Shown here in pieces: positions 36,334 through 44,950 of a stretch of 64,000 bases of DNA; position 1 is the stretch's first letter, and every line of letters starts with the position of its first letter. Position numbers and translations under genes: made by a program. The stretch is from Candidatus Sumerlaeota bacterium (GTDB lineage Bacteria > Sumerlaeota > Sumerlaeia > JAFGJS01), in the NCBI GenBank assembly GCA_016928995.1, contig JAFGJS010000102.1:19682-83681 (forward strand), given 5' to 3'. Below the pieces are notes generated by a model. That model saw nothing but the letters and a program-made list of their open reading frames with translations. It did not search any database and had not been told where the DNA came from.

Positions 36334-36400
36334 ATCGGGATGGGATCGCATCGTTGTCATTTGGATCGATTACGATTTCGATAGCGATCCCGATCCCGAT
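36334..36400. repeat. Intergenic hexamer inverted repeat D (GGGATC/GATCCC)
   Basis: The left arm at 36334-36353 and the right arm at 36379-36400 are made of GGGATC and CGATCC units and can pair with few mismatches around a loop of about 25 nt. It separates the ABC transporter stop from the DUF1854 start, inside a likely transcript. The architecture resembles repeats A, B and C, but with another hexamer. Confidence 0.65.
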
Positions 36401-36430
36401 TTTAATTTACACATGAACCGTCGAGGCATA

Positions 36431-38734
36431 TTACACCGCGTACATTTCGTGCAGTTCATGCTGAAGGTTATGCAGTTTTCGATATACGCCGTCTTCCTTG
36501 GCCAGCAGCTCGGCGTGGCGGCCATGCTCCACGATCTGCCCGTCTTCCAGCACAAACAGCCGGTCCGCCCGGCGCAAGGTGGACAGGCGGTGCGCGACGG
36601 CGAACACCGTCCGGCCTTCGATCAAGCGTTCCAGCGCCTCCTGGATTTTGCGCTCCGTTTCCGTGTCCACGCTGCTGGTGGCTTCGTCGAGAATCAGGAT
36701 GCGCGGATTGCAGAGGATCGCACGGGCGATAGACACGCGTTGCCGCTCGCCGCCGGATAGCGTGTGTCCGCGTTCGCCAACGATGGTGTCATAGCCGTTC
36801 GGCAATTTACAGATGAATTCGTGCGCATTGGCCGCCTTTGCCGCAGCCACGACTTCGCTGATGTCCGCATCCGGTTCGCCGTAGCGGATGTTTTCCAGAA
36901 TCGTGCCGTGAAACAAATGCGGATCTTGCAACACCATGCCCACCTGCCTGCGCAGATGACCGGTGTCGAGATCGCGCAAATCCACGCCGTCGATCAAGAT
37001 CCGGCCGGATGACGACTCGTAGAAACGCACGATCAGGTTCGTCACGGTCGTTTTGCCCGCGCCGGAAGGGCCGACCAGCCCGATCATTTCTCCCGGTTCG
37101 ACTTCGAAGGAGATGTCGCGAATCACCGGCCGGATGCCGTCGTAGGCGAATGACACGTTTTCAAACACGACGCGCCCTTGCACCGGCTCCAGACGCACCG
37201 CTTCCTGCTTGTCCGTGATGTCGGGCTCGGTGTCCAAAATCTCGAACACGCGATAGGCCGATGTCGTGGCGCGGTTCATCATGCGCGTGATCATGCCGAT
37301 GGTCTCGATCGGCTGGAAGTACATGCCCATATATAACAGAAAGGCCATGAACGTGCCGATGCTGAGCGCGTTCGGCGCGCCTGCCGGTTGCAGCAGACGC
37401 GGAGTCGCGAAAATCCAGACGATCAGCGTAATGACATGGAGGCCGAAGATCACTCCCGGCCAGAACTTGGTCCATACGCCATGGATCGCGTTGAATTCGA
37501 GCGTGGCGTTTGAGTTGCGGTCGCTGAAACGGTCGATTTCGAAGTTCTCCTGGTTGAACGCCTTGACCACGCGCATGCCTGGGATGGTGTCGGACAGAAC
37601 TTCGGTCAACCGGGTCCATTTGCGCCAGGCCCGCAGGAAGAGCCGGGACATGACTTTGCTGTGCGCAAAGAACGACCACAGCATAACCGGCACCGGCAGG
37701 ATCATCAGCGCGCCGAGCTGCAGATCCATACAAAGCAGCACGGCGCCCAGTCCGAAGAGCATGATCACGGCCAGCGATACCTCCACCATGCCGAAGGCGA
37801 TGAAGTCCCACAGCCGGTCGGTGTCATGGCTCACGCGGCTGATGATGCTGCCAGTCTGCTTGCTGGAGTAAAAATTCAGGCTGAGCCGTTGCAGATGCTC
37901 GTAGAGTTCCTTGCGAAGATCGCGCGCGACCAACTCTCCCAGCACCGCCATCGAGCGCAGGCGCGCATACAGCAGAAATGCGCGCAGGATAAAGGTGACC
38001 GCCAGGGCGCCGATCATGATCCCCGCGAGCCACAGCGCGTCGCTCCGTTCAAATGCGCCGCCCTCAAAGGGCTTGATTATATCATCCACCAGGCGCTTGG
38101 TCAGGTATGGCGGCAGCAGGCTGATCACGGTCATCAGCGCGGCGCAGATCATGCCGATGGCCACGCGTTTCTTATACGGCTTCATGTAGCCGATCAACCG
38201 CCAGACAACCGTCAATTCCTTGCCCGCGACAGCGGCCTGCGCTTCACGCACGGACTGCGACATCGCCTTGGCGTACAGAGCATCCGGATCTTTTTCCTCA
38301 ATCGCGTTTTGTGACGTTTCCGGATCCAGCAGGTACTTGATGTTCTCCATGGCGCGGCGTTGACGATGCGTGTATCGCAGCACGGCCAGCGGCGGTTCGT
38401 TCGGATCGCCCTGGATATGCAAGACTGTGCTGCTGAGTCCTGGAGTCTCTTTGACTGCCTGGATTTTAGCGCGATCAAAGGAATGGACTTCCGGGGCGCC
38501 TTTGCCATTCTTTGCCACGGCGGCGCGGCTGGGGCCGATAGCGATCCAGCGCTGCTCCAGCTGCATGGAGCCATTCAGGTCGGCCATGGCGTAGAGCTGC
38601 ACGGATTCCCCCGCCCAATCTTGCTCGATGCGCATTCGAAGGTCATCCGGGAGTTTGTCCGGCTGATTCGTATAGCGCTTGATGATCTCACGATTGGTGT
38701 TTGGTTTTCCGGGTTTGCTTCGTTTCAAGTGCAT
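36431..38734 (-). CDS. ABC exporter half-transporter with N-terminal extra domain
   Basis: A 767-aa type IV ABC exporter subunit, fused membrane and ATPase domains, acting as a homodimer. An N-terminal soluble part of about 185 residues precedes the transmembrane domain (six helices, about 190-490). The ATPase carries GPSGAGKTT (Walker A), LSGGERQR (signature), ILILDEATSSVD (Walker B) and an AHRLST H-loop. The N-terminal region, with beta-rich stretches such as QLEQRWIAIGPSRAAV, is not part of ordinary exporters and fits the variant paired with DUF1854 proteins. AAAAGGATC precedes ATG 38734. A structured leader with a terminator-like hairpin lies upstream on the same strand. Substrate is unknown. 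Confidence 0.9.
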   Translation of the reverse strand: MHLKRSKPGKPNTNREIIKRYTNQPDKLPDDLRMRIEQDWAGESVQLYAMADLNGSMQLEQRWIAIGPSRAAVAKNGKGAPEVHSFDRAKIQAVKETPGLSSTVLHIQGDPNEPPLAVLRYTHRQRRAMENIKYLLDPETSQNAIEEKDPDALYAKAMSQSVREAQAAVAGKELTVVWRLIGYMKPYKKRVAIGMICAALMTVISLLPPYLTKRLVDDIIKPFEGGAFERSDALWLAGIMIGALAVTFILRAFLLYARLRSMAVLGELVARDLRKELYEHLQRLSLNFYSSKQTGSIISRVSHDTDRLWDFIAFGMVEVSLAVIMLFGLGAVLLCMDLQLGALMILPVPVMLWSFFAHSKVMSRLFLRAWRKWTRLTEVLSDTIPGMRVVKAFNQENFEIDRFSDRNSNATLEFNAIHGVWTKFWPGVIFGLHVITLIVWIFATPRLLQPAGAPNALSIGTFMAFLLYMGMYFQPIETIGMITRMMNRATTSAYRVFEILDTEPDITDKQEAVRLEPVQGRVVFENVSFAYDGIRPVIRDISFEVEPGEMIGLVGPSGAGKTTVTNLIVRFYESSSGRILIDGVDLRDLDTGHLRRQVGMVLQDPHLFHGTILENIRYGEPDADISEVVAAAKAANAHEFICKLPNGYDTIVGERGHTLSGGERQRVSIARAILCNPRILILDEATSSVDTETERKIQEALERLIEGRTVFAVAHRLSTLRRADRLFVLEDGQIVEHGRHAELLAKEDGVYRKLHNLQHELHEMYAV

Positions 38735-38779
38735 CGTTCAGATCCTTTTAATCGTCATCGGCCGGTTTTTTAAAATGAG

Positions 38780-38816
38780 AACGGGCCTTTAGGGTGAATT
38801 TTCCTAAAGGCCCGTT
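38780..38816 (-). terminator. Attenuator-like hairpin in the ABC transporter leader
   Basis: A perfect 14-bp stem (38803-38816 with 38780-38793) with a 9-nt loop lies 46 nt before the ABC transporter ATG. On the minus strand it is followed by TCTCATTTT, a poor but T-rich tail. CCTAAAGG (38842-38835) upstream is identical to part of the second arm and could instead pair with CCTTTAGG in the first arm, acting as an antiterminator. Confidence 0.55.
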
Positions 38817-38862
38817 GTGAATAAGTTTCTTGAACCTTTAGGGTGGGCTGACGGTTGAGTTG

Positions 38863-38949
38863 TTATGGGCTGCGGTATGCTTATTGGCCTTCTTTCCAGC
38901 AGTAAAGAAGGTCAGTGGCGCCGATACCGTTCGTCGCAGTCGCCCATAA
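38863..38949 (-). ncRNA. Candidate structured 5' leader (riboswitch-like, unknown class)
   Basis: An 87-nt segment folds into a nested structure by eye: P1 of 8 bp (38942-38949 with 38863-38870), possibly extended by TGCG/CGCA past a 3-nt bulge; P2 of 6 bp (38924-38929 with 38873-38878); and P3 of 8 bp (38904-38911 with 38888-38895). A TACAAT at 38956-38951 on the minus strand would place the transcript start at the 5' foot of P1. An antiterminator/terminator pair follows before the ABC transporter. I recognise no known class: a GCCACTG stretch recalls cobalamin elements, but the B12 box is missing. The near-symmetry means the plus strand could also fold, toward glnE. Confidence 0.45.
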
Positions 38950-39100
38950 GATTGTATTTGTGGAATGAAGATTTTCATCGGATACAGGTTTTCTGGTTTA
39001 AGGTATTAAAAATATTTATGCCCGCCGTGTGATGAAATCAAGTTAAAATTTGAGAATTATCGCGAAGAGGCGAAGACCGGTCGATATGATCAGTATTCTT

Positions 39101-39106
39101 TATAAT
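39101..39106 (+). promoter_or_regulatory. Putative -10 box upstream of glnE
   Basis: A perfect TATAAT with no good -35 upstream. A start about 7 nt downstream would leave almost no leader for the GTG at 39118, supporting the ATG at 39208 as the glnE start. The stretch 38957-39100 shows nothing else convincing. Confidence 0.4.
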
Positions 39107-39207
39107 CGGCGCCTTCCGTGAGTCGTACGTTTCAGTCTTTGCTGGACGAAGGTTTTGTTTCATTTTATATTTTCACTTGGCATGCAATCTATCGCGGCGA
39201 GCGGAAT

Positions 39208-42200
39208 ATGACGTTGGCTCTGGAGCGCATACGTGAGTGGATCGAAGCCCTGACGCATAACGACGCGGGACGAGCGGAGGCCGTTTTGCGGGAGTCGCCC
39301 TGGCATGCGATCAACGGCGTGATGAAAATTATCAACGGCGTTGTGCGCGCATGTAATGACGCGGAGGCGGGTGCGCTGCTTTTGCATGAGGCGCAGCGAA
39401 GCTTCGAGCCTGAGATGTGTCTGAATAACTGGAGCCGACTATTCGAGCGCATGCCGCCGGAGAAAAGCCGCGAGTTTCTCGCTTCGCCAGAACGCATCCG
39501 CGTCGCGTCACAGTTGTTTTCGTTCAGCCAGGCTTTTGCGGATCGTGTGACGAACGGCGCCGTGGACCTGATCGCCGCACTGACACCGCAAAACCTGGAA
39601 CGCACATACGGCTTCAATGATTATGACGGGCCATTGAGCGAGGCATTGAGCCGGATTCCATCGGGAGATGATCCGCGTCCGGCCGTGCTTGCGTTTCAGC
39701 AACAGGAGATGCTGCGCATCCTATTGCGAGACATGCTGGGGCTGGCCGATCTGTCTCAAACGGCTGGAGAGATCGCCTTTCTGGCCGGTTCGATCGCGCG
39801 TCAGGCTGTCAAACTCTGCCGCATGGAGCTCGAGGAGCGCTACGGCGAGCCGCAATGGACCGATGAGCACGGCAACCGGCGCTGCGCTCAATACGCCGTG
39901 ATTGGCATGGGCAAACTGGGCGGCAATGAACTCAATGTCTCCAGCGACCTCGATTTGATCTTCGTTTACGATCATGAAGGCGAGACAACCGGCGTGGAAA
40001 GCGCCGGTCAGCAACGCCGGATCAGCAATCATCAGTTTTTTGTCCAGCTCTCCGAGCGATTCATCCGCTTCATGATGGCGCAAGGCGGCAGCGGCAAGCT
40101 GTATCGCGTGGACGCGCGGCTGCGTCCGGAAGGGGCCAGCGGACCGCTGGCGCGCTCATTGGAAAGCTATGAGAACTACCTGTTGACGCAGGCTCGCATC
40201 TGGGAAAAAATGTCGCTGATCAAGGCGCGCGGCATCGCCGGAGAAACCGCGTTGATTCAACGCTGGGAGGCCAGTGTGCGTCAATTCGTCTTCGACGCCA
40301 ATCCGGTTCAACTGCTATTGCGTGAAGTGCTGCATTTGAAGGACAGCATCGACAACGAAGTGTATCATATGGGACTGGAGCGCCGCGAAGTGAAGCGCGG
40401 CTTTGGCGGGATCCGCGAAATCGAGTTTCAGGTCAGCGCGACGCAACTGATTCACGGCAAGCAGAATCTGGATTTCCGCCGCCGCTCGACGCTTGATGCG
40501 CTGGAGGTGCTGTATCGTGCGAAACGCATCCCTCAGGAGAAGTATGATGATTTGCGCACCGCGTACATCTGGCTGCGCACCGTGGAGCACCGGTTGCAGT
40601 ATATGCACGATCGACAGACGCACGTGCTTCCGGAGCCGCCGGGGGAGCTCGAGGCGCTGGCGCGGCGTTGCGGCGTCGAGGCGGAAGGCCGGCACAAAGC
40701 GGGCGAGATTTTCCAGCGTCATCACCGGCATATCATCGAACGGGTGCATGCCTGGTTTGAGGAATTTTTCGGCCCGGCGCAAGAAGAACTGGAGCGCGAA
40801 GCCGATCAGGAATTCTGGCACTTGCTGCATCGTGAAATCGATCCGAAACAGTGCCAGGCGGTGCTGAAGAAATACGGTTTCAGGGACGCCGGATCGGTGA
40901 AGACGATTCGCCGGCTGGCCTATGGCGCGAGCGACCGTTACATCACGGCGGAAGGACAGCAGTTTTTTGAGCGCATTTTTCCGCGGCTGATGCGCGCATG
41001 CAGCGAGGCTCCGATGCCGGACAAGGCGCTGCTGAACTTCGAGGCGTTTCTGTTTAAATCCGGCGGCATCACTCCGTACTACGGCTTTATCGTCGATTAT
41101 CCCCCCGTGCTGACGATGCTGTGCAAAATCTTCGGCTCCTCCGGGCTGCTGTCGAAGATTCTGATTCAGCATCCCGAATACCTGGATTTGCTGGTGCAGG
41201 AGGAGAATCCGGATCGACGCATCGATTCGCCTGAGCGTCGCGCAACGCTGATTAAGAATGTGCTGGCGGCTCGTGTCAGCGAGATTGCGATGAACCGCAT
41301 GCGCCGTTTCTATCAGCAAAATCTGCTGCGGATCGGGATGCGTTTTTTGCTGGGGATCACGAACGCGAACGAGGCGGCGGCCGCGATTTCGGATTTGATG
41401 CGCGTTCTGCTTGATGCGGCGCATCAACGCGCCTTTGCGGAATTGACGGCGCGGCACGGCGCTCCGCGGACGGAAGATGGCCGCGATGCGGAAATCGTCA
41501 CTTTCGGACTGGGCAAGATCGGCGCGAGGCAGATGAGCTTCTATTCCGATCTAGATCTGGTTTACGTGTATGACGGGGACGGATCGACCCATAGCGACGA
41601 GTCGATCTCCAATAATGTGTTTTTTTCGCGTCTGGCCGCTCGCGTGCAGGAGTTGTTTACGCATCCGACCGGCGAGGGCAAAATCGCGCCGATTGATCCG
41701 CGATTGCGCCCGGAAGGAAAATCCGGACCGTTGGTCGTCAGCCGGCAGCGTTTCGAGTCGTATTTCGAGTCGGAAGAAGCTCAGCCGTGGGAGTATCAGG
41801 CTTACTTGCGGAGCGCGTTGCTTTACGGCGATGAGAAACTATACCGGCGTTTGCGCGATACGTATTGGCGGCGGGCGATATCGTTGCGCGAGCGTATCGG
41901 CTTGGCCCGGACCGTGCGGGAAATGCGGGACAAGCTGGAGGAATCGGTCAAACTGCCGTCGTGGGCGGAGAGAGGCTTGAAACGCGGCCCGGGCGGGATT
42001 GTGGACATTGAATTTCTCGCTCAATATCTGCAGCTGCGGCATGGGGCGGAGTGCGGAGAACTGGAAGGATTAGCGACGGATGAAACGCTGCGTTTGTGCG
42101 CGGAGCGCGGCTATCTGCCGCTGGAAGACAGCCTGTTTTTGATTCAGGCGCTGCTTGATCTGCGTATCGTTGAAATGACGAATCGTCTGCTGAATGAATC

Positions 42201-42360
42201 GGCGGACAACTATCTGCCGCAGACCGCGGAACGGCAAAATGCGCTGGAGAAGGCGCTCTCGGACCATCAGCTTACGCTCGATGGCATCCGGAACATTATT
42301 GAAAAAGTACGGTTGATTTTCGACAGGTTCCTACCGCAGTCAGGTCTGGGAGAGCATTGA
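39208..42360 (+). CDS. glnE: Glutamine synthetase adenylyltransferase/deadenylylase GlnE
   Basis: A bifunctional nucleotidyltransferase (1050 aa) that adenylylates and deadenylylates glutamine synthetase in response to nitrogen status. Two nucleotidyltransferase domains are present, each with the metal motif: GMGKLGGNELNVSSDLDL (N-terminal, deadenylylating half) and GLGKIGARQMSFYSDLDL (C-terminal, adenylylating half), each followed by a helical GlnD-PII-type regulatory region. The second copy has lost the usual GG in GKLGG. Length is slightly above the E. coli protein. The start at ATG 39208 is preferred over an upstream GTG (39118) without ribosome site. No glnA, glnB or glnD is near. Confidence 0.93.
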   Translation: MTLALERIREWIEALTHNDAGRAEAVLRESPWHAINGVMKIINGVVRACNDAEAGALLLHEAQRSFEPEMCLNNWSRLFERMPPEKSREFLASPERIRVASQLFSFSQAFADRVTNGAVDLIAALTPQNLERTYGFNDYDGPLSEALSRIPSGDDPRPAVLAFQQQEMLRILLRDMLGLADLSQTAGEIAFLAGSIARQAVKLCRMELEERYGEPQWTDEHGNRRCAQYAVIGMGKLGGNELNVSSDLDLIFVYDHEGETTGVESAGQQRRISNHQFFVQLSERFIRFMMAQGGSGKLYRVDARLRPEGASGPLARSLESYENYLLTQARIWEKMSLIKARGIAGETALIQRWEASVRQFVFDANPVQLLLREVLHLKDSIDNEVYHMGLERREVKRGFGGIREIEFQVSATQLIHGKQNLDFRRRSTLDALEVLYRAKRIPQEKYDDLRTAYIWLRTVEHRLQYMHDRQTHVLPEPPGELEALARRCGVEAEGRHKAGEIFQRHHRHIIERVHAWFEEFFGPAQEELEREADQEFWHLLHREIDPKQCQAVLKKYGFRDAGSVKTIRRLAYGASDRYITAEGQQFFERIFPRLMRACSEAPMPDKALLNFEAFLFKSGGITPYYGFIVDYPPVLTMLCKIFGSSGLLSKILIQHPEYLDLLVQEENPDRRIDSPERRATLIKNVLAARVSEIAMNRMRRFYQQNLLRIGMRFLLGITNANEAAAAISDLMRVLLDAAHQRAFAELTARHGAPRTEDGRDAEIVTFGLGKIGARQMSFYSDLDLVYVYDGDGSTHSDESISNNVFFSRLAARVQELFTHPTGEGKIAPIDPRLRPEGKSGPLVVSRQRFESYFESEEAQPWEYQAYLRSALLYGDEKLYRRLRDTYWRRAISLRERIGLARTVREMRDKLEESVKLPSWAERGLKRGPGGIVDIEFLAQYLQLRHGAECGELEGLATDETLRLCAERGYLPLEDSLFLIQALLDLRIVEMTNRLLNESADNYLPQTAERQNALEKALSDHQLTLDGIRNIIEKVRLIFDRFLPQSGLGEH

Positions 42361-42400
42361 AATTCGATCCGCTAAATATCCGCATGCGGAAACGGAAAAA

Positions 42401-42712
42401 TCACATTTCCGTCAGACCGAAGACAATATCAAGGCGCATGTTGCGCATGGTTTTCATCAACTGCGGCTTGAGATTTTTTAAGCGCAACTCGCCGTTATGC
42501 CGTTTCACATGCGCGCGCAACATCACCAGCATCCCCAGACTGGCGGAATCCAGATAATTCAGATATTCCAGATTGAGCGTAATGTTGACCCGGCCGTTCC
42601 GGCAAAGCTCACGCGTCTCTCGCTCAAATTCACCAGCCGAATCACGGTCGAACGCATCTAAAAGATCAATATCGGCGGCGTTTTCCTCAGTGCAGTTGAT
42701 TTGATATTTCAC
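42401..42712 (-). CDS. STAS-domain anti-sigma-factor antagonist
   Basis: A single STAS domain of about 103 aa, as in SpoIIAA/RsbV antagonists. LNLEYLNYLDSASLGMLV holds the helix-cap Ser in DSASLG that partner-switching kinases phosphorylate, followed by AHVKRHNGELRLKNL. A GTG at 42712 has GAGG 8 nt upstream and gives the usual domain length; an ATG at 42787 would add a Tyr/Ser-rich extension encoded by repeat-like DNA, which I think is spurious. No anti-sigma kinase is nearby. It is divergent from the response regulator at 42939 and could feed the same pathway. Confidence 0.8.
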   Translation of the reverse strand: MKYQINCTEENAADIDLLDAFDRDSAGEFERETRELCRNGRVNITLNLEYLNYLDSASLGMLVMLRAHVKRHNGELRLKNLKPQLMKTMRNMRLDIVFGLTEM

Positions 42713-42852
42713 TACAAGCGCCTCATATTTCGTAAGATGATATGAATAGCGATAACTGTAGGGTCTTTCGGGCGATATTTCAAACAAAAAGAAAAAAACA
42801 CTGGTGTTTTCTATTATTTCCGTTTAATAATCTATTAAACCCGAAGGCTGTG

Positions 42853-42881
42853 TTGTCTATTCCAACAAGCCGGCATATACT
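42853..42881 (+). promoter_or_regulatory. Putative sigma-70 promoter of the receiver/NTF2-like gene
   Basis: TTGTCT (42853-42858, 4 of 6) and TATACT (42876-42881, 5 of 6) are spaced by 17 nt, giving a leader of about 50 nt to the ATG at 42939. Confidence 0.5.
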
Positions 42882-42938
42882 AGCGATCAATACGCGGGTA
42901 GCCGACGACCGGACACACCATCAGACAGAGGACCAACG

Positions 42939-43736
42939 ATGCCCAAGACGATTTGTATTGTCGATGATGAAGACGATATCATTCAGCTCGTTCGAGCCTT
43001 GCTGGAACACAAAAACTTTGAAGTTCATACCGCTCGCAACGGGCTGCTGGGGATGGAGTTGATTCAAGAGGTCAAGCCGGACCTGGCGATTCTCGACCTG
43101 ATGATGCCCGGCATGTCGGGCCTGGAGATGTGCAAGCGTCTGCGCGCATCGGAGGAGTTCCGCGATCTGCCGATTCTGGTGCTTTCCGCCATCGCGCGGG
43201 ATTCGGACAAGCCTGAGGAATACTGGGCCGCCGGGCTGCAATCGGACGATTTCATTCGCAAGCCGTTCGATCCCGCCAACCTGCAGGCGAGAGTGGAGTA
43301 TCTGCTGCGTCGCGCCGAGTATAAATCGACGGTTCCCCGGCCGGGCGCCGCGGGCGGTTCGCAAGGGGCGAATGGCGGCGGGGAAAAGATCAGTCACGAA
43401 GATCTTTCGCCGGAAGATGTGGTGCGTCAGTTCATCCAGTCATGGAACGGCGCTGATTTCGGCTTGGAATTCGACTGCCTGGGCAAAGAGATGCAATACA
43501 ACCTTTCGCGGCAGGAATATGTCTCGCGGCGGATGAGCACCTATAATGAAAACGGCCGCGACCAGGAAGAGCATATCTGTTACGCGTTTCTGCAAAAACA
43601 AATTGATGAGAATGCGGCCAGCATCATTTGCGAACGGCAAGTCAAGCGAGGGATTTCCACAAAACGCACCAGGGAAAGCTACAAGCTCAGCAAAACCGCC
43701 GAGGGCTGGAAGATCGTCCAGGTGCGCAGCGCCTGA
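42939..43736 (+). CDS. Response regulator with NTF2-like C-terminal domain
   Basis: A 265-aa protein with a canonical receiver (DDE9-11, Asp53, Lys in RKPF) joined by a Gly/Ala-rich linker (about 128-146) to a domain of about 110 residues. The latter (EDVVRQFIQSWNGADFGLEFDCL to YKLSKTAEGWKIVQV) has the helix-then-curved-sheet pattern and closing EGWKIV strand of NTF2/SnoaL-like folds. Such folds bind small ligands or mediate dimerisation; a receiver-NTF2 fusion is uncommon. AGAGGA precedes the ATG. It ends 11 nt from the convergent flgL stop. A function in motility is possible from position only. Confidence 0.85.
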   Translation: MPKTICIVDDEDDIIQLVRALLEHKNFEVHTARNGLLGMELIQEVKPDLAILDLMMPGMSGLEMCKRLRASEEFRDLPILVLSAIARDSDKPEEYWAAGLQSDDFIRKPFDPANLQARVEYLLRRAEYKSTVPRPGAAGGSQGANGGGEKISHEDLSPEDVVRQFIQSWNGADFGLEFDCLGKEMQYNLSRQEYVSRRMSTYNENGRDQEEHICYAFLQKQIDENAASIICERQVKRGISTKRTRESYKLSKTAEGWKIVQVRSA

Positions 43737-43747
43737 GCCGCGCGCCG

Positions 43748-44923
43748 TTATCGCAGGAAGTCCAGCAAGGAAATCTGCATCGATTCGCCAGCGGCCTGCA
43801 GGGAAGCTTCGTAAGCCAGTTGAGCCTGATTATATTCGACAATCGCATCCGTGATATCGGCGTCTTCCAGGTCGGACTTCAAGGTCTTGAAGCCCAGTTT
43901 TACATTGGTCAGACGGCTGGATGCGCTGTCTACGGCGCCTTGCCGCGTGCCGACCGTCGCTAGAAACGTCCCTGATTGTGAAATCCCCTGATCAAAACGG
44001 TCCAGCAGCGCGTCGATGGCGATGACATCGCCGTCGCGCAGCGCTTCGACAGCTTCATTGAGCAATGCAAAAATGTCTTCTCCACCGCTCAATCCCGCTC
44101 CCTGAAACACCGCGTCGCCGGTGAAATTCATCGGCACAAAATTATCGGATTCAATCTCCACCTGCTGTGCTTGTGAATTTCCCAGATAGACGCCCGGCAC
44201 AGCCACCTGGATCTGAAACAGGTCGCCTGCCGCCGGCGCCAGCGTGCCGTCTTCAATCACTACTTGCAGCCCGTCGAACGAGATCGAATCGCCGGAAACG
44301 TATGTCTCGCCCGTCAGCACCGTGGCGCCCGTGGCGGTGTTCATCACATCGAAAGTGGCTGGCGCGGTGAAAATAATCTCGTATGTGTCGCCCATGTTCA
44401 TGTCCACCGGATTGGAAACCGTCACTGTGGCTGTGGCGTCGCTGGTGTTGCCCGCATCCGGCGTTATCGCGGCGTCAATCCCTGTGAATGCCGGCAGATT
44501 ATCGAGTGTGCCGGCGAAGATATAACGGCCGTCAAACTTGTAATTCGCCAGTTGAACCATTTCTTGCAGCAACGAGATCAACTCCACGGCCGCCGCTTCG
44601 CGCGTGTCGGTGGTGCTTTGCGCATTGCTTGCCTCTCCCAGCACCAGTTCCTTGGCTTGAGTCAGAATCTCCGTCACCTGGTTCAGCGTTGTGTCATAAA
44701 TATCCAGCAATGATCCGACGCGGTCGATGTTGCGTTCAAATTGCTCCACCTGCCCGATCAGATGATCCAAATCCAGCACACGCAACGCCGACACAGGATC
44801 GTCCGACACGCGGTTGATTTGCTTTTGCGTCGAGACGATTTCCTGTTTTTCCATCAGCCGCTGAGTCGCCAGTTGCACCTGGCGGATCGCTGAGTTATAA
44901 ATCGTGTTTTGAGTGATTCGCAT
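43748..44923 (-). CDS. flgL: Flagellar hook-filament junction protein FlgL
   Basis: The second hook-associated protein, which joins hook to filament. The flagellin-like N terminus MRITQNTIYNSAIRQVQLATQRL and RVSDDPVSALRVLDLD are diagnostic; the C-terminal helix (YNQAQLAYEASLQAAGESMQISLLDFL) pairs with it in the D0 domain. A central insert (about 150-250) holds a beta-rich SFDG...GDLFQI motif also present in FlgK here. Last gene of the leftward flagellar cluster, 27 nt after flgK. Confidence 0.95.
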   Translation of the reverse strand: MRITQNTIYNSAIRQVQLATQRLMEKQEIVSTQKQINRVSDDPVSALRVLDLDHLIGQVEQFERNIDRVGSLLDIYDTTLNQVTEILTQAKELVLGEASNAQSTTDTREAAAVELISLLQEMVQLANYKFDGRYIFAGTLDNLPAFTGIDAAITPDAGNTSDATATVTVSNPVDMNMGDTYEIIFTAPATFDVMNTATGATVLTGETYVSGDSISFDGLQVVIEDGTLAPAAGDLFQIQVAVPGVYLGNSQAQQVEIESDNFVPMNFTGDAVFQGAGLSGGEDIFALLNEAVEALRDGDVIAIDALLDRFDQGISQSGTFLATVGTRQGAVDSASSRLTNVKLGFKTLKSDLEDADITDAIVEYNQAQLAYEASLQAAGESMQISLLDFLR

Positions 44924-44950
44924 GCTTGCCGCTCCTGGGCGTTTACGCCG

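Noticed and set aside
38863..38949. Cobalamin riboswitch
   Set aside because: A GCCACTG stretch is seen on the minus strand, but the B12 box and the rest of the core are absent.
42713..42787. N-terminal extension of the STAS protein from an ATG at 42787
   Set aside because: It would add a Tyr/Ser-rich segment from repeat-like DNA; a GTG at 42712 with GAGG upstream gives the normal domain.
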